A DNA stretch of 64,000 nucleotides, taken from NCBI GenBank assembly GCA_965226945.1, contig OZ245717.1:4836001-4900000 (forward strand). Direction: 5' to 3'. Origin of the DNA: SYLG01 sp965226945 (lineage in GTDB: Bacteria; Planctomycetota; Planctomycetia; Gemmatales; Gemmataceae). A program made the position numbers and the translations under genes. The notes below the pieces were generated by a model, which had not been told where the DNA came from, made no database searches, and saw nothing but the letters and a program-made list of their open reading frames with translations. How positions within the stretch are numbered: position 1 is the stretch's first letter; every line of letters starts with the position of its first letter. Positions 47,240 to 56,593 of the stretch are shown piece after piece.

Positions 47240-48634
47240 ATGGCATACCGCTTGGGAATTCTTGGCTTGATGTTGGTCGCGGGCGCGGGTGCCGGCGCTT
47301 GGGTGATCGCGCAACCGCCCGGCGGGCCCGGCGGCGGGCCCGCCGGGGGGCCTGGCGGCGGGCCGCCCCCCAGTCCGCTTTTTGAAGCGCTCGATCTGGA
47401 CAAGGATGGCAAGATTTCCGCCGAGGAAATCGCGAAGGCCCCGCAGTCGTTGAAAACGCTCGACAAAAACGGCGATGGAGAACTCACCCGGGACGAGGTC
47501 ATGCCTCGTGGACAGCGCGGCCTCGGCAAGGGGGGAGCGGACGGAAAGAAGGGAGGCGCCAGGAAGGGTGGACCTGAAGGCAGGGGTGGACCTGAGGGCA
47601 GGGGGGGGGCCGAAGGCAAGGGGGGCCCTGAAGGTAAGGGACCGCCGGACGGCGCTCGGCCGCCTCTGGAAAACCAGACTCAAAAGAAACCCAATCAGAC
47701 TGAAGCGAACGGCAACACCCTCCCCGAAACGATCGCCTGGTACACCGACCTGTTCTCCGGCATAGCCGAAGCGAAACGCACCGGCAAACCCATCCTCCTC
47801 ATGTCGGCCGCTCCCAGTTGCGGCGGCGTGCCGGGCATGTGGTGACCGGGCAAGCAACAAACGGACAGGAGTTTCCTGTCCAATCCCGAAGTGGTCAAGG
47901 CAGCTCGCGGATTCGTCGCCATCCGTCCCACCAGTTATGAAAACGCGAAGGAGGCCGCCTTTCTCAAAACGCTGTTTGTTGGCCGGTCCGGCGAAGTGGA
48001 AAACACCACCTTCGCGCTCTTGAAAAGCGACGGCAAAACGCGCCTTTCCGGCATCTCGCGCAGCCCCGCCCAAGTGTTTGGCAACGCGACGAACATGGCC
48101 GCGGCCATGCGCAAGATCCATGACACCTATCGCGTAAATGACAAACCCGCCGGTTCGGCGGTCTCGCCTGCTCTAAGCTCGGTGCGCTTGGCGACCAATG
48201 TCGCGGCTTGCGACAATTTGCCGCTCGTGATCCTTGGTCCCAAGGCCGGTCCGGAAATCGAAAAGGAGTTGACTCGACTCTTCTTCGATTCCCAGCACAA
48301 GGGGCACTTTGTGATGGCTCGCGCCACGGATTCTGACCTGGCGGACCTGAGCGGCCTTTCCGAAGGAAGTTCGCCCAAAGTGGTCCTGGTCCAGCCCGAT
48401 GTCTTCGGTCTGAAAGCCGAGGTGCTCGCCCAATTGGATACCGACGATCCTTCGAAGATCGAGACTTCGGTCCTGCGTCCTGGCTTCGCACAGTTTCACC
48501 AGTTTGCCAAGGAGTTCGGACCCCATCGCACTTCCGGCGTCCGATCCGGCGCATTTTGGGAAACGGCCCTTCCAGTCACCGACCCCCAGGAAAAACGGGC
48601 GCGCGACGGTCATCCCCAATCGCGGAAAAAGTAG
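47240..48634 (+). CDS. EF-hand / thioredoxin-like protein, candidate selenoprotein (in-frame TGA)
   Basis: 464 residues from ATG 47240 (AGAAGGGG upstream) if TGA 47843-47845 is decoded as selenocysteine (residue 202). It has a signal peptide (residues 1-25), a Gly/Pro-rich stretch, two EF-hand calcium loops (52-63 DLDKDGKISAEE, 75-86 DKNGDGELTRDE), GGPEGR/K repeats, then a thioredoxin-like segment GKPILLMSAAPSCGGVPGMW-Sec-PGKQQ. The same frame continues without a break through VVKAARGFVAIRPTSYE, FVGRSGEVENTTFALL and a second about 170-residue domain to 48634. The TGA is followed at SECIS distance by a perfect hairpin. The alternative is a nonsense mutation of Trp or Arg, making two broken halves. 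Confidence 0.65.
47567..47638 (+). repeat. 18-base tandem repeat coding for GGPEGR/K
   Basis: Four in-frame 18-base units encode GGPEGR, GGPEGR, GGAEGK and GGPEGK, followed by a degenerate GPPDGA. A run of nine G (47601-47609) sits at the second/third unit boundary. The repeat forms a flexible linker between the EF-hands and the thioredoxin-like domain and is prone to slippage. Confidence 0.85.
47863..47881 (+). promoter_or_regulatory. candidate SECIS hairpin after TGA 47843
   Basis: GGACAGGA (47863-47870) pairs perfectly with TCCTGTCC (47874-47881) around the loop GUU (or a 7-bp stem with loop AGUUU). The stem begins 17 bases after the TGA and the loop lies 26 bases after it, within the 16-37 base range described for bacterial SECIS elements, and the loop has a G in its first two positions, as those elements require. 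Function is inferred. Confidence 0.5.
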
Positions 48635-48910
48635 AAGGGCAGCGATCCCAAGAGATGCCGCCGTCGCCTGGAGCGGCCGCGGCTCAAGGCCGTCGCAACC
48701 GGGATCGGCAATCATTTTTTGTACTCGATCATTGCCGATTCCCATGGCTCCTTTCCTGGCTGCATGTTTCAACGCACCTCTTTCTTTTCCGTTGGCCTTT
48801 GCGGGTTTTCTTTTGTAATCTTCCTCCAGGCCGGCCTCCTCTTCGAGGCGCCGGCCCCAAGTCGGGTGCTTGCCTGACGGAGTCCTTGCCCCCATCGTTG
48901 GACTCGGAAG

Positions 48911-50224
48911 ATGGAACCCTGGAAGGCCGACCGGATCCTTGCGCTCGCTCCCGATCCGGCTTCGGCCAAGGCCGGCCAGGGCCTTTCCAGCCCGCAAAAA
49001 TGGGTCAGTCTCGGCCAGGATGAAGAAGCCCTTTGGGGCGAATGCCTGGGCTCGGGCGCCAGCCCCTATCAAACCCAAATCGATCTGTCCGAACCGGCTT
49101 TCAAGTGCACTTGCCCCTCGCGCAAGTTTCCTTGCAAGCATGGTCTGGGCTTATTCCTCATGCTTGGGCCCAAGATTCCCGCTGTGGACGGCACACAGCC
49201 CGATTGGGTCAAAAAATGGCTCGCCACCCGCAAGGAAAAGGTCCAGGCGAAAAAAGAGAAGCTCGACAAGCCGGCCGAAATCGTCGATCCGGCCGCGCAG
49301 GCCAAACGCGCCGCGGAACGCACTCGAAAAGTCACCGCCGGGATCGACGAGTTCATGCCGTGGCTTTTTGATCTGACGCGCGGAGGGCTGGCGAATATCC
49401 CGGCAGGAGGGAACTATTTTGAGCAGCCCCGGGCCAGACTTGTCGATGCCCAGGCGCCCGGTGTCGCCCGGTGGGTTGGGGAACTGGAGGAGATCGCTCA
49501 TGCCGGAACGCAGTGGCATGTCCGCCTCCTGGAAGAGGTTTCCTCGCTTTTTCTTTTGACCGAAGCATTCCGGCGGATCGATTCGCTGCCCCCCGAAAAC
49601 CAGGCCGATGTCCGCGCGCTTTTGGGCTTCATCACGCGCGAGGAAGACGTGTTGCAAGGCGCTCCCATCCGCGACACCTGGCAGGTGCTGGGTCAAAAGT
49701 CGGTGGATGAAGACCGCTTGCGTGTGCAGCGCACCTGGCTCTGCGGGGTCCAGACGCAAAGGCCGGCACTGATCTTGACCTTCGCCCCGATGAATCAGCC
49801 GGTCAAAAGCAACCTCGTTGCCGGCATGCAATGGGAGGCCGACCTGGTTTTCCATCCCAGTGCCTTTCCTTTGCGCGCCCTCATTAAGGAACGAACTTCG
49901 GATTCGACCCCGATCAAGACCTATCGCGGTTACGAGTCGATTCCCGCCGCCTTGAATGCCTACAGCGAAGCTCTGGGCAAACAGCCCTGGACCAACCGCT
50001 TTCCCCTTTCCCTCGGTCGCGCCAGCGTGCTTCATCATGGCGGCAAGTGGCTGGTGCGCGACGAAGAGGGAAGCGCCTTGCCCCTCCGGCCGCGATTTTC
50101 CCGTGCCTGGGAACTGCTTGCCCTTGGCGGCGGGCATCCGCTTGAGATCTTTGGCGAATTCGATGGCAAGTCATTCGCTCCCTTGAGTGCCTGTAGCGAG
50201 GGGGAGTTTCATGACCTGGCCTGA
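48911..50224 (+). CDS. SWIM zinc-finger protein, first gene of MoxR-VWA cassette
   Basis: 437 residues. The SWIM zinc finger lies at residues 64-80: FKCTCPSRKFPCKHGLG with ligands Cys66, Cys68, Cys75 and His77 (CxCx6CxH). SWIM fingers bind DNA or proteins. A Lys/Ala-rich charged coiled segment follows (105-140), then a mixed alpha/beta domain with no family I know. It is the first of five same-strand genes with overlaps or short gaps and shares its last 14 bases with the next one. The 276 bases upstream contain no gene and should hold the cassette promoter. Confidence 0.88.
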   Translation: MEPWKADRILALAPDPASAKAGQGLSSPQKWVSLGQDEEALWGECLGSGASPYQTQIDLSEPAFKCTCPSRKFPCKHGLGLFLMLGPKIPAVDGTQPDWVKKWLATRKEKVQAKKEKLDKPAEIVDPAAQAKRAAERTRKVTAGIDEFMPWLFDLTRGGLANIPAGGNYFEQPRARLVDAQAPGVARWVGELEEIAHAGTQWHVRLLEEVSSLFLLTEAFRRIDSLPPENQADVRALLGFITREEDVLQGAPIRDTWQVLGQKSVDEDRLRVQRTWLCGVQTQRPALILTFAPMNQPVKSNLVAGMQWEADLVFHPSAFPLRALIKERTSDSTPIKTYRGYESIPAALNAYSEALGKQPWTNRFPLSLGRASVLHHGGKWLVRDEEGSALPLRPRFSRAWELLALGGGHPLEIFGEFDGKSFAPLSACSEGEFHDLA

Positions 50225-51758
50225 ATACCTCGAGCAACTGGCAACCACCGCCTTGCTCGGTACCGAACTTTCCGACCTGCCAGGCAAACCTCCCTGGCCC
50301 GCGCTGGAGGCCTCGGCAGATCGCATCGCCGTCCAAGGAAAAGAGGCCCGGTTTCTTGCGCTGGCTGCCGCCGCCTTCCTCTACGACCGCGCCACTCGGC
50401 AGCCGATCAAGGCGCCCGTCGCGTCTTCCGCGGCTCCCGCCGAAACGCTGCCCCTCATTGGTCTCGGAGCACACGACCGCTTGCAAGCGATGATGAATGG
50501 GCAGCATCCGGAGATTCTGCACGAGTTCTTGGCACGGGCCGCAAAGCAGAAGAGGCGCGTTGCGCCCCGGTTTCTGCCGGCGCTTTTTGCCAGGGCCATG
50601 AAAGAGCCAGAACTTTGGCCCACGCTCATCCAGGTCATGGGAGAGCGCGGCCGGTGGCTTGCGGCGCAGAATTCCGACTGGAATTCTCAGAGCATATCCC
50701 ATGCGAAGCCGATTGAGGAATCGGCCTTTCAAACGGGAGCCAAGGATGAGCGTTTGGCTTGCCTGCGCCAAGTTCGACTCGTCGAACCGGCGCGAGCGCG
50801 TGGGTGGCTGCAGGCCAGTTGGGCCGAAGAGAAACCGGAGGACCGTGCCGCCTTCCTGGAAATCCTCTTGCTCAACGTTTCGATGGAAGACGAATCGTTT
50901 TTGCTGCAAGCCCTGACCGACAGGCGCCGGGAAGTTCGCGAAATCGCTCAGGAAGGGTTGTCTCGACTGCCGGCCTCGGCCCTGGCGCAAAGAATGCAAG
51001 CGAGGTTGAGTGATCTCATCAGGTTGACCGAACCGACTCAGGGTCAGGTCCGATTGGAAATCGAAATTCCTGACCAGATTGCTGCCGAATGGCAGAAAGA
51101 CGGAATCGATACGAAGTCGCGGGTGCAGGGACTTGGAGACAAGGCCTACCGCCTTTACTGCATTGCCGGCGCGGTTCCGCTTTCGTTCTGGAGCAGCCTG
51201 TCGCCGTGGACTGCAGAAGAGTGCGTGGTCGCGATCTACCAGACCGACTGGCACGATGCTCTGTTGCTCGCCTTGGCGAACGCGGCCATCAGGCAGCAGA
51301 ACCACGCGTGGGGTCAGGCGGTTTTGCGGTTTTGGGCCGTGCAGCCCCGAAGCCTCGAATATGCCGCCAGGCGTGACAGGGCTCAACAACTGTTGGAGAG
51401 TTTCCCACCAAACATTCGTGAAGCCTTTTTGATCGATTGGATGGAACGCCAGCAAACCGCCCAGGAAAGCGAAAACTCCTCTTATTTCCCCTTCTTTTTG
51501 AACGCCATGAACCATGCCTGGAGTTTGGGCTTCACCGAAAAGGTTTTCAAGTTTTTTGTTCGCGCTGCGACAACCAAGTCCGCAGTCCAGTTGCATGGCA
51601 TCCGCTGGAAAGAACTGGGGCGCTTTGCCTGCCCGGAGTTTCACGGACCGGCCCTGGTACGATGCTCGGCGCTCGACGAAACCTGGAAGCCGGCGCTGGA
51701 ACCGTTTCATACGACCCTGGGATTTCGCGAACTCATGCTAAAGGAGATCGCCCTGTGA
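50211..51758 (+). CDS. DUF5691 protein of MoxR-VWA cassette
   Basis: 515 residues from ATG 50211, overlapping the SWIM gene by 14 bases. The N-terminus MTWPEYLEQLATTALLGTE is the typical DUF5691 opening. The rest is helical, with HEAT-like passages such as LLNVSMEDESFLLQALTDRR followed by VREIAQEGLSRLPASALAQR, suggesting a scaffold. No catalytic motif is evident. Its stop overlaps the AAA+ gene's GTG start by four bases. It is probably a structural or adaptor part of the same complex; function is not established. Confidence 0.82.
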   Translation: MTWPEYLEQLATTALLGTELSDLPGKPPWPALEASADRIAVQGKEARFLALAAAAFLYDRATRQPIKAPVASSAAPAETLPLIGLGAHDRLQAMMNGQHPEILHEFLARAAKQKRRVAPRFLPALFARAMKEPELWPTLIQVMGERGRWLAAQNSDWNSQSISHAKPIEESAFQTGAKDERLACLRQVRLVEPARARGWLQASWAEEKPEDRAAFLEILLLNVSMEDESFLLQALTDRRREVREIAQEGLSRLPASALAQRMQARLSDLIRLTEPTQGQVRLEIEIPDQIAAEWQKDGIDTKSRVQGLGDKAYRLYCIAGAVPLSFWSSLSPWTAEECVVAIYQTDWHDALLLALANAAIRQQNHAWGQAVLRFWAVQPRSLEYAARRDRAQQLLESFPPNIREAFLIDWMERQQTAQESENSSYFPFFLNAMNHAWSLGFTEKVFKFFVRAATTKSAVQLHGIRWKELGRFACPEFHGPALVRCSALDETWKPALEPFHTTLGFRELMLKEIAL

Positions 51759-52843
51759 GCGAACAGCCGACGATATTGCGACAACATGCCGAAGTTCAAT
51801 TCGCACAGGAATTGCAAGAACTGATCAAGGCCGACAAGAAACAAAAACCCCCGTCGTGGAAGCTATCCCCCTGGTCGGTGGCCACCTACCTGCTGGGCGG
51901 AAAACTCGACAACGGCTTCACCATCGTTCCCAAATACATCGGCAATCGGCGCATCATCGAAGTCGCCGTCGCAACGCTCGCCACCGATCGCGCCCTGCTT
52001 CTGCTCGGCGTGCCGGGGACCGCCAAGACCTGGGTCTCCGAACACTTGGCGGCAGCCATCTCCGGCAATTCGACCCTGCTTGTGCAAGGCACCGCCGGCA
52101 CCAGTGAAGAGCAGATCCGCTACGGCTGGAACTATGCCGAACTGCTATCGCGAGGGCCCTCGACGAAGGCCCTGGTCGCCTCGCCGATGATGACGGCCAT
52201 GAGCGGAGGCCTCATTGCCCGCGTCGAGGAACTGACGCGCATTCCCGCCGATGTTCAGGACACGCTCATCACGATCCTTTCGGAAAAAACGCTCCCCATT
52301 CCTGAACTGGGCGAGGAAGTCCAGGCGCGCAAGGGATTCAATGTCATCGCGACGGCCAACAACCGCGACCGGGGCGTCAACGATCTCTCCTCGGCGCTCA
52401 AAAGACGATTCAACACGGTGATCTTGCCGACGCCGGACACCGCCGAGGAAGAAATCGCGATCGTCGAACAGCGCGTCGCTTCGCTTGGCCGCGCCCTGGA
52501 AATCCCGATGGAAACGCCGGCGCTCGAACAGATCCGCCGGATCGTCACCGTGTTTCGCGAACTGCGCGACGGCAAGACGCTCGATGGCAAGGCAAAAATC
52601 AAATCCCCCTCGGGAACGATGTCGACTGCCGAGGCCATCTCGGTCGTGACCTCGGGGTTAACCCTGGCGGCTCATTTTGGCGACGGCACCTTGCGCGCCG
52701 CCGATGTGGCCGCGGGCCTGGCGGGGGCCGTCATCAAGGATCCCGGCCAGGACCATGTCGTCTGGAAGGAATACCTGGAAACCGTGGTCAAGGAACGGGA
52801 CGGCTGGAAAGACCTTTACCGAGCCTGCAAGGAACAGTTTTGA
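51755..52843 (+). CDS. MoxR-type AAA+ ATPase of five-gene cassette
   Basis: 362 residues from GTG 51755, with AAGGAG eight bases upstream and a GTGA overlap with the DUF5691 stop. Walker A is GVPGTAKT (85-92), the MoxR insert and Walker-B region read GGLIARVEELTRIPADVQDTL (the Glu-Glu replaces the usual Asp-Glu), and sensor 1 is FNVIATANNRDRGVNDLSSALKRRF (given as position, about 198-222) with the arginine finger RRF. MoxR ATPases work as chaperone-like remodelers with VWA partners, one of which is encoded at the end of the cassette. It ends 46 bases before the DUF5682 gene. Confidence 0.92.
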   Translation: MSEQPTILRQHAEVQFAQELQELIKADKKQKPPSWKLSPWSVATYLLGGKLDNGFTIVPKYIGNRRIIEVAVATLATDRALLLLGVPGTAKTWVSEHLAAAISGNSTLLVQGTAGTSEEQIRYGWNYAELLSRGPSTKALVASPMMTAMSGGLIARVEELTRIPADVQDTLITILSEKTLPIPELGEEVQARKGFNVIATANNRDRGVNDLSSALKRRFNTVILPTPDTAEEEIAIVEQRVASLGRALEIPMETPALEQIRRIVTVFRELRDGKTLDGKAKIKSPSGTMSTAEAISVVTSGLTLAAHFGDGTLRAADVAAGLAGAVIKDPGQDHVVWKEYLETVVKERDGWKDLYRACKEQF

Positions 52844-52889
52844 AATTCTTTTTCTCTCTTCTTAATCCAATGAGGATCTCAGAAATCTC

Positions 52890-55319
52890 GTGACCCAGGC
52901 CGTTCACATCTTTGGCATCAGGCATCATGGCCCCGGCGGCGCCCGGGCGCTGGTGGAGGCATTGGCTGATCTTCAGCCCGATATAATCCTGGTCGAAGGC
53001 CCGCCTGATGCGGACGAGCTTTTGCCACTCGCCAGTGACCCGAACATGACTGCGCCGGTTGCCTTGCTCCTTTATGAGGCGGCCAAACCCAAGAATGCCT
53101 GCTTTTATCCGTTCGCCCGGTTCAGTCCCGAGTGGCAAGCGATCAACTATGCCTTGAATCACCGCATTGCGGTGCGCTTCATGGACCTACCCATCACTCA
53201 TCGGTTCGCCATCGAAGCGCTTGCCCAGACAGAAGAGAACCGCACCGATCCGGCTGAGGCCCGAGCTTCAACTCAAGAGGCCGAGAAGGAAGACGAAGAT
53301 TCGCAAACCATCGACGCCGCCAAGGCCGCGCAAGTAGAAGGCGATCTTGTCGGGGATCCGTTTCAGTATCTGGCTGCGGCCGCGGGATATCGCGATGGCG
53401 AGCGCTTTTGGGAGCATCTTGTCGAACAGCGCACCGATCGGCGTGAGGTGTTTTTGGCGGTGATGGAAGCGATGATCTTGCTTCGCGCCGAGATGCCGGC
53501 GAGGCCGGACCCCCTCAATCTCGAAGCGCGCCGTGAAGCCTGGATGCGCAAAACGATCCGGCTGGCGCTCAAGGAGGGGTTTTCCAAAATCGCGGTCGTC
53601 TGCGGCGCCTGGCATGCGCCGGCACTTCGCCCCGAGTCGATGCCCACGGCCAGTGCCGACAACAAGGTGCTCGCCGAGATGCCCAAAACCAAAGTCGCCG
53701 CGGCCTGGGTTCCCTGGACTCATGGCCGGCTGACGAGCGCTTCGGGCTATGGCGCCGGCATCGACTCGCCTGGCTGGTACGATCATCTCTTTATGCAGGG
53801 CGCGCTCCCCGGTGCCGACCCGAGCGCCTCGGTCATCCCCTGGTTTGCGCGAATCGCCCGTTGTCTGAGAGAGAAAGACCTCGATTGTTCAAGCGCCCAC
53901 ATTATCGAGGCGACACGGCTGGCCCAAACCTTGGCGGCCGTGCGCGGCCGCATCCTTCCCGGCCTTGAGGAAATCGAAGAGGCGACGCTGGGGGTGCTCA
54001 CCTTCGGCGATTGCGCACCCCTGGCTCTCATCCATGCCAGGCTTCATGTGGGTGAGGCGATGGGCCAGGTCCCTTCCGGGGGGCCGATCGCCCCCTTGCA
54101 ACTGGATTTTCAAAAAGAACAAAAACGCCTGCGATTGCCCGCCGATGCCGCGCAAAAAATGCTCGAACTGGATCTGCGCAAAACGATCGATTTAGAGCGA
54201 TCGCAGCTCTTGCACCGCATGGCGCTGTTGTCGATTCCCTGGGGCAAGTCTCCCGTGGGGTTCGCGGGCCGCTGCACCGGCACCTTCAAGGAACCCTGGC
54301 AACTCCAGTGGCAGCCCGAATTTGCCATCGCCTTGATTGAAGCGGGTGTCTGGGGGAATACGGTTTACGATGCGGCCACGAATCTAAGCCGGCAGAGCGC
54401 CATCAAAACCAGAGATCTCGCGACCGTTACCCAGCTTCTTGACCAGGTGCTGTTGGCCGAACTGCCCGAAGCGATTCGCTTCCTCATGCACCGCCTCGAA
54501 AATCTGGCGGCGGTCGCGGCCGATCTGGAAGCCATGATTCGCGCCTTGCCCGCGCTTGCCAATATCCTGCGCTATGGCAATGTGCGCAAAACCGATACGA
54601 AACTGATCGAGCATGTCGTTTTGTCGCTGGCGGCGAGAATCACCATTGGTCTGCCCCTCGCCCTGCAATCGCTGAACGACGAGGCGGCGGCGCAATGGGA
54701 ACAACTTCTTGGGCCCACTCATGCCGCGTTTGAATTAGTCGGCTCCGCCGTGCGCGAGCGGGCAAACGATGAAGATCAGGGGGAAAATTCTCCCTGGAAG
54801 GACTGGCTGAAAACCTTGGAAAAGCTGGCGACGCAGGCAACCCTTCATGGACTGTTGGCCGGCCGCCTGACTCGCATCTGCCTGGACGAAGCGCAGATTT
54901 CTCCCGCGGTGGTGGAACAGCAAATGGCCCAGGCCCTTTCGCGCGGCGCCGACCCGGCCCATGGCGCTCGCTGGGTCGAAGGATTTCTCAAAGGCTCGGG
55001 CCTCGTTTTGCTCCACCACCCCAACCTGTGGAATCTGGTCGATCGCTGGGTGTCGAGTTTGACCGTGGACGGTTTTACCGGCGCATTGCCCCTGATGAGG
55101 CGAACCTTCGCCCTCTTTGCTACTGGCGAACGCCGGCAGATGGGCCAGCGGGTCAAGCAAGGGGCCAAGAAGACGTCCTCCCGCTCGCCGCAGCCGGTCG
55201 AGTTCGATGAGACCCGAGGCGCGCGCGTGTTACCGATCCTTGAACTGCTTCTTGGCCCGAAGGCTGCTCCTTCTCAGCTCGCCATGGCTGCTTCCCAGGA
55301 GGATCAGCATGCCTCCTGA
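52890..55319 (+). CDS. DUF5682 protein of MoxR-VWA cassette
   Basis: 809 residues from GTG 52890. It opens with VHIFGIRHHGPGGARAL then PDIILVEGPPDADELLPL, the DUF5682 signature. Near residue 240 comes VVCGAWHAPAL. The paired His sites and strand order recall the EreA/ChaN-like fold (hydrolase or haem-binding relatives), which would make this the enzymatic member; that link is inference. An acidic linker sits around 125-140 (QEAEKEDEDSQ). The C-terminal half is a long helical region, ending with a basic Ser/Pro-rich tail. It overlaps the VWA gene by 11 bases. Confidence 0.85.
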   Translation: MTQAVHIFGIRHHGPGGARALVEALADLQPDIILVEGPPDADELLPLASDPNMTAPVALLLYEAAKPKNACFYPFARFSPEWQAINYALNHRIAVRFMDLPITHRFAIEALAQTEENRTDPAEARASTQEAEKEDEDSQTIDAAKAAQVEGDLVGDPFQYLAAAAGYRDGERFWEHLVEQRTDRREVFLAVMEAMILLRAEMPARPDPLNLEARREAWMRKTIRLALKEGFSKIAVVCGAWHAPALRPESMPTASADNKVLAEMPKTKVAAAWVPWTHGRLTSASGYGAGIDSPGWYDHLFMQGALPGADPSASVIPWFARIARCLREKDLDCSSAHIIEATRLAQTLAAVRGRILPGLEEIEEATLGVLTFGDCAPLALIHARLHVGEAMGQVPSGGPIAPLQLDFQKEQKRLRLPADAAQKMLELDLRKTIDLERSQLLHRMALLSIPWGKSPVGFAGRCTGTFKEPWQLQWQPEFAIALIEAGVWGNTVYDAATNLSRQSAIKTRDLATVTQLLDQVLLAELPEAIRFLMHRLENLAAVAADLEAMIRALPALANILRYGNVRKTDTKLIEHVVLSLAARITIGLPLALQSLNDEAAAQWEQLLGPTHAAFELVGSAVRERANDEDQGENSPWKDWLKTLEKLATQATLHGLLAGRLTRICLDEAQISPAVVEQQMAQALSRGADPAHGARWVEGFLKGSGLVLLHHPNLWNLVDRWVSSLTVDGFTGALPLMRRTFALFATGERRQMGQRVKQGAKKTSSRSPQPVEFDETRGARVLPILELLLGPKAAPSQLAMAASQEDQHAS

Positions 55320-56499
55320 TAGCGATCTTGGTGAGACACTGGAGATCACGCACGAGGAGCGGCTTCGCCGCTGGCGCCTGATCCTCGGGGGCGAAGCGGC
55401 CGATGGGATCGGTTGCCCGCTTGACGCGCAAGATGGCAGAATCGATCTGGCGCTTTCCGCCCTTTATGACCGCGCCGCGAAAGGAGCGAAATCCAGGGGC
55501 ACACTGGACGGCTCTTCGCCGAACGTCGCACGCTGGCTGGGGGACATCCGCACCTATTTCCCCACTTCGGTCGTCAAAATCATGCAGACCGATGCCTTGG
55601 AGCGGCTCAACCTCAAGCAAATGCTCCTGGAACCCGAATTGCTCGAAGCGGTCGAGCCCGACATTCACCTGGTGAGCACGTTGATTTCGCTGAAATCGGT
55701 GATCCCCAACAAAACGAAACAAACCGCCCGCATGGTGGTGCGCAAAGTTGCCGAAGAGCTCGAAAAACGGCTGGCCAATTCGATGCGCCAGGCGGTGGCT
55801 GGCGCGTTGAACCGTTCGGTGCGCAATCGCCGGCCCAGGCACAACGAGATCGATTGGAACCGGACGATTCGCGCCAATCTCAAGCACTATCAACCTGCAT
55901 ACCAGACGATCATTCCCGAAACCCGCATCGGCTACGGGCGGAAAAAATCGCAGTTGCGCGAGATCATTCTGTGCGTCGATCAATCGGGCTCGATGGCCTC
56001 GTCGGTCGTTTATTCTTCCATTTTCGCGGCCGTGCTCGCCACGATCGCGGCGGTGAAGACCCACCTCGTCGTCTTCGATACGGCGGTGGTCGATTTGACC
56101 GAAGAACTCAAAGACCCGGTCGAGGTCTTGTTCGGCACCCAGCTTGGCGGGGGCACCGACATTCACCGGGCGCTCAGTTATTGCCAGGGGCTGATCCGCC
56201 GTCCGGCCGACACGATTCTGGTGTTGATCTCTGATCTCTTCGAAGGGGGCAACCGCGAGGAGATGCTCAAACGGGCCGCGAGCATTGCGGCTTCCGGCAC
56301 GCAAGCGATCGCCCTGCTTGCGCTGTCCGACGATGGCTCGCCAGGTTATGACCCGGCCGTCGCCCGGGAGTTTGGGGCCCTGGGAATTCCGGCGTTTGCC
56401 TGCACCCCCGACCTCTTTCCCGACTTGATGGCGGCGGCCATAAGCCGCCAGCCGCTTGAGAGTTGGGCCCAATCGCGTGGCATTCCCGTTCGCTCATGA
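55309..56499 (+). CDS. VWA-domain protein of MoxR-VWA cassette
   Basis: 396 residues from ATG 55309 (CCAGGAGG upstream), overlapping DUF5682 by 11 bases. An N-terminal helical region of about 210 residues is followed by a von Willebrand A domain with a full metal-ion-dependent adhesion site: DQSGSM (Asp224, Ser226, Ser228), Thr283 in GGGTDIHRAL and Asp309 in ISDLFEGG. VWA partners of MoxR ATPases bind the client protein or substrate adaptor. It closes the five-gene set; an aldo/keto reductase gene follows after 95 bases and is probably a separate unit. Confidence 0.92.
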   Translation: MPPDSDLGETLEITHEERLRRWRLILGGEAADGIGCPLDAQDGRIDLALSALYDRAAKGAKSRGTLDGSSPNVARWLGDIRTYFPTSVVKIMQTDALERLNLKQMLLEPELLEAVEPDIHLVSTLISLKSVIPNKTKQTARMVVRKVAEELEKRLANSMRQAVAGALNRSVRNRRPRHNEIDWNRTIRANLKHYQPAYQTIIPETRIGYGRKKSQLREIILCVDQSGSMASSVVYSSIFAAVLATIAAVKTHLVVFDTAVVDLTEELKDPVEVLFGTQLGGGTDIHRALSYCQGLIRRPADTILVLISDLFEGGNREEMLKRAASIAASGTQAIALLALSDDGSPGYDPAVAREFGALGIPAFACTPDLFPDLMAAAISRQPLESWAQSRGIPVRS

Positions 56500-56593
56500 A
56501 TTCTCTTCATGGGGGCGGTGGTTCCCAGTAACGACCTTCGACCTAGAAAAAGGAAGTCATCACGACCGGTTGGCCGGCGCATGAGGGAGATCC

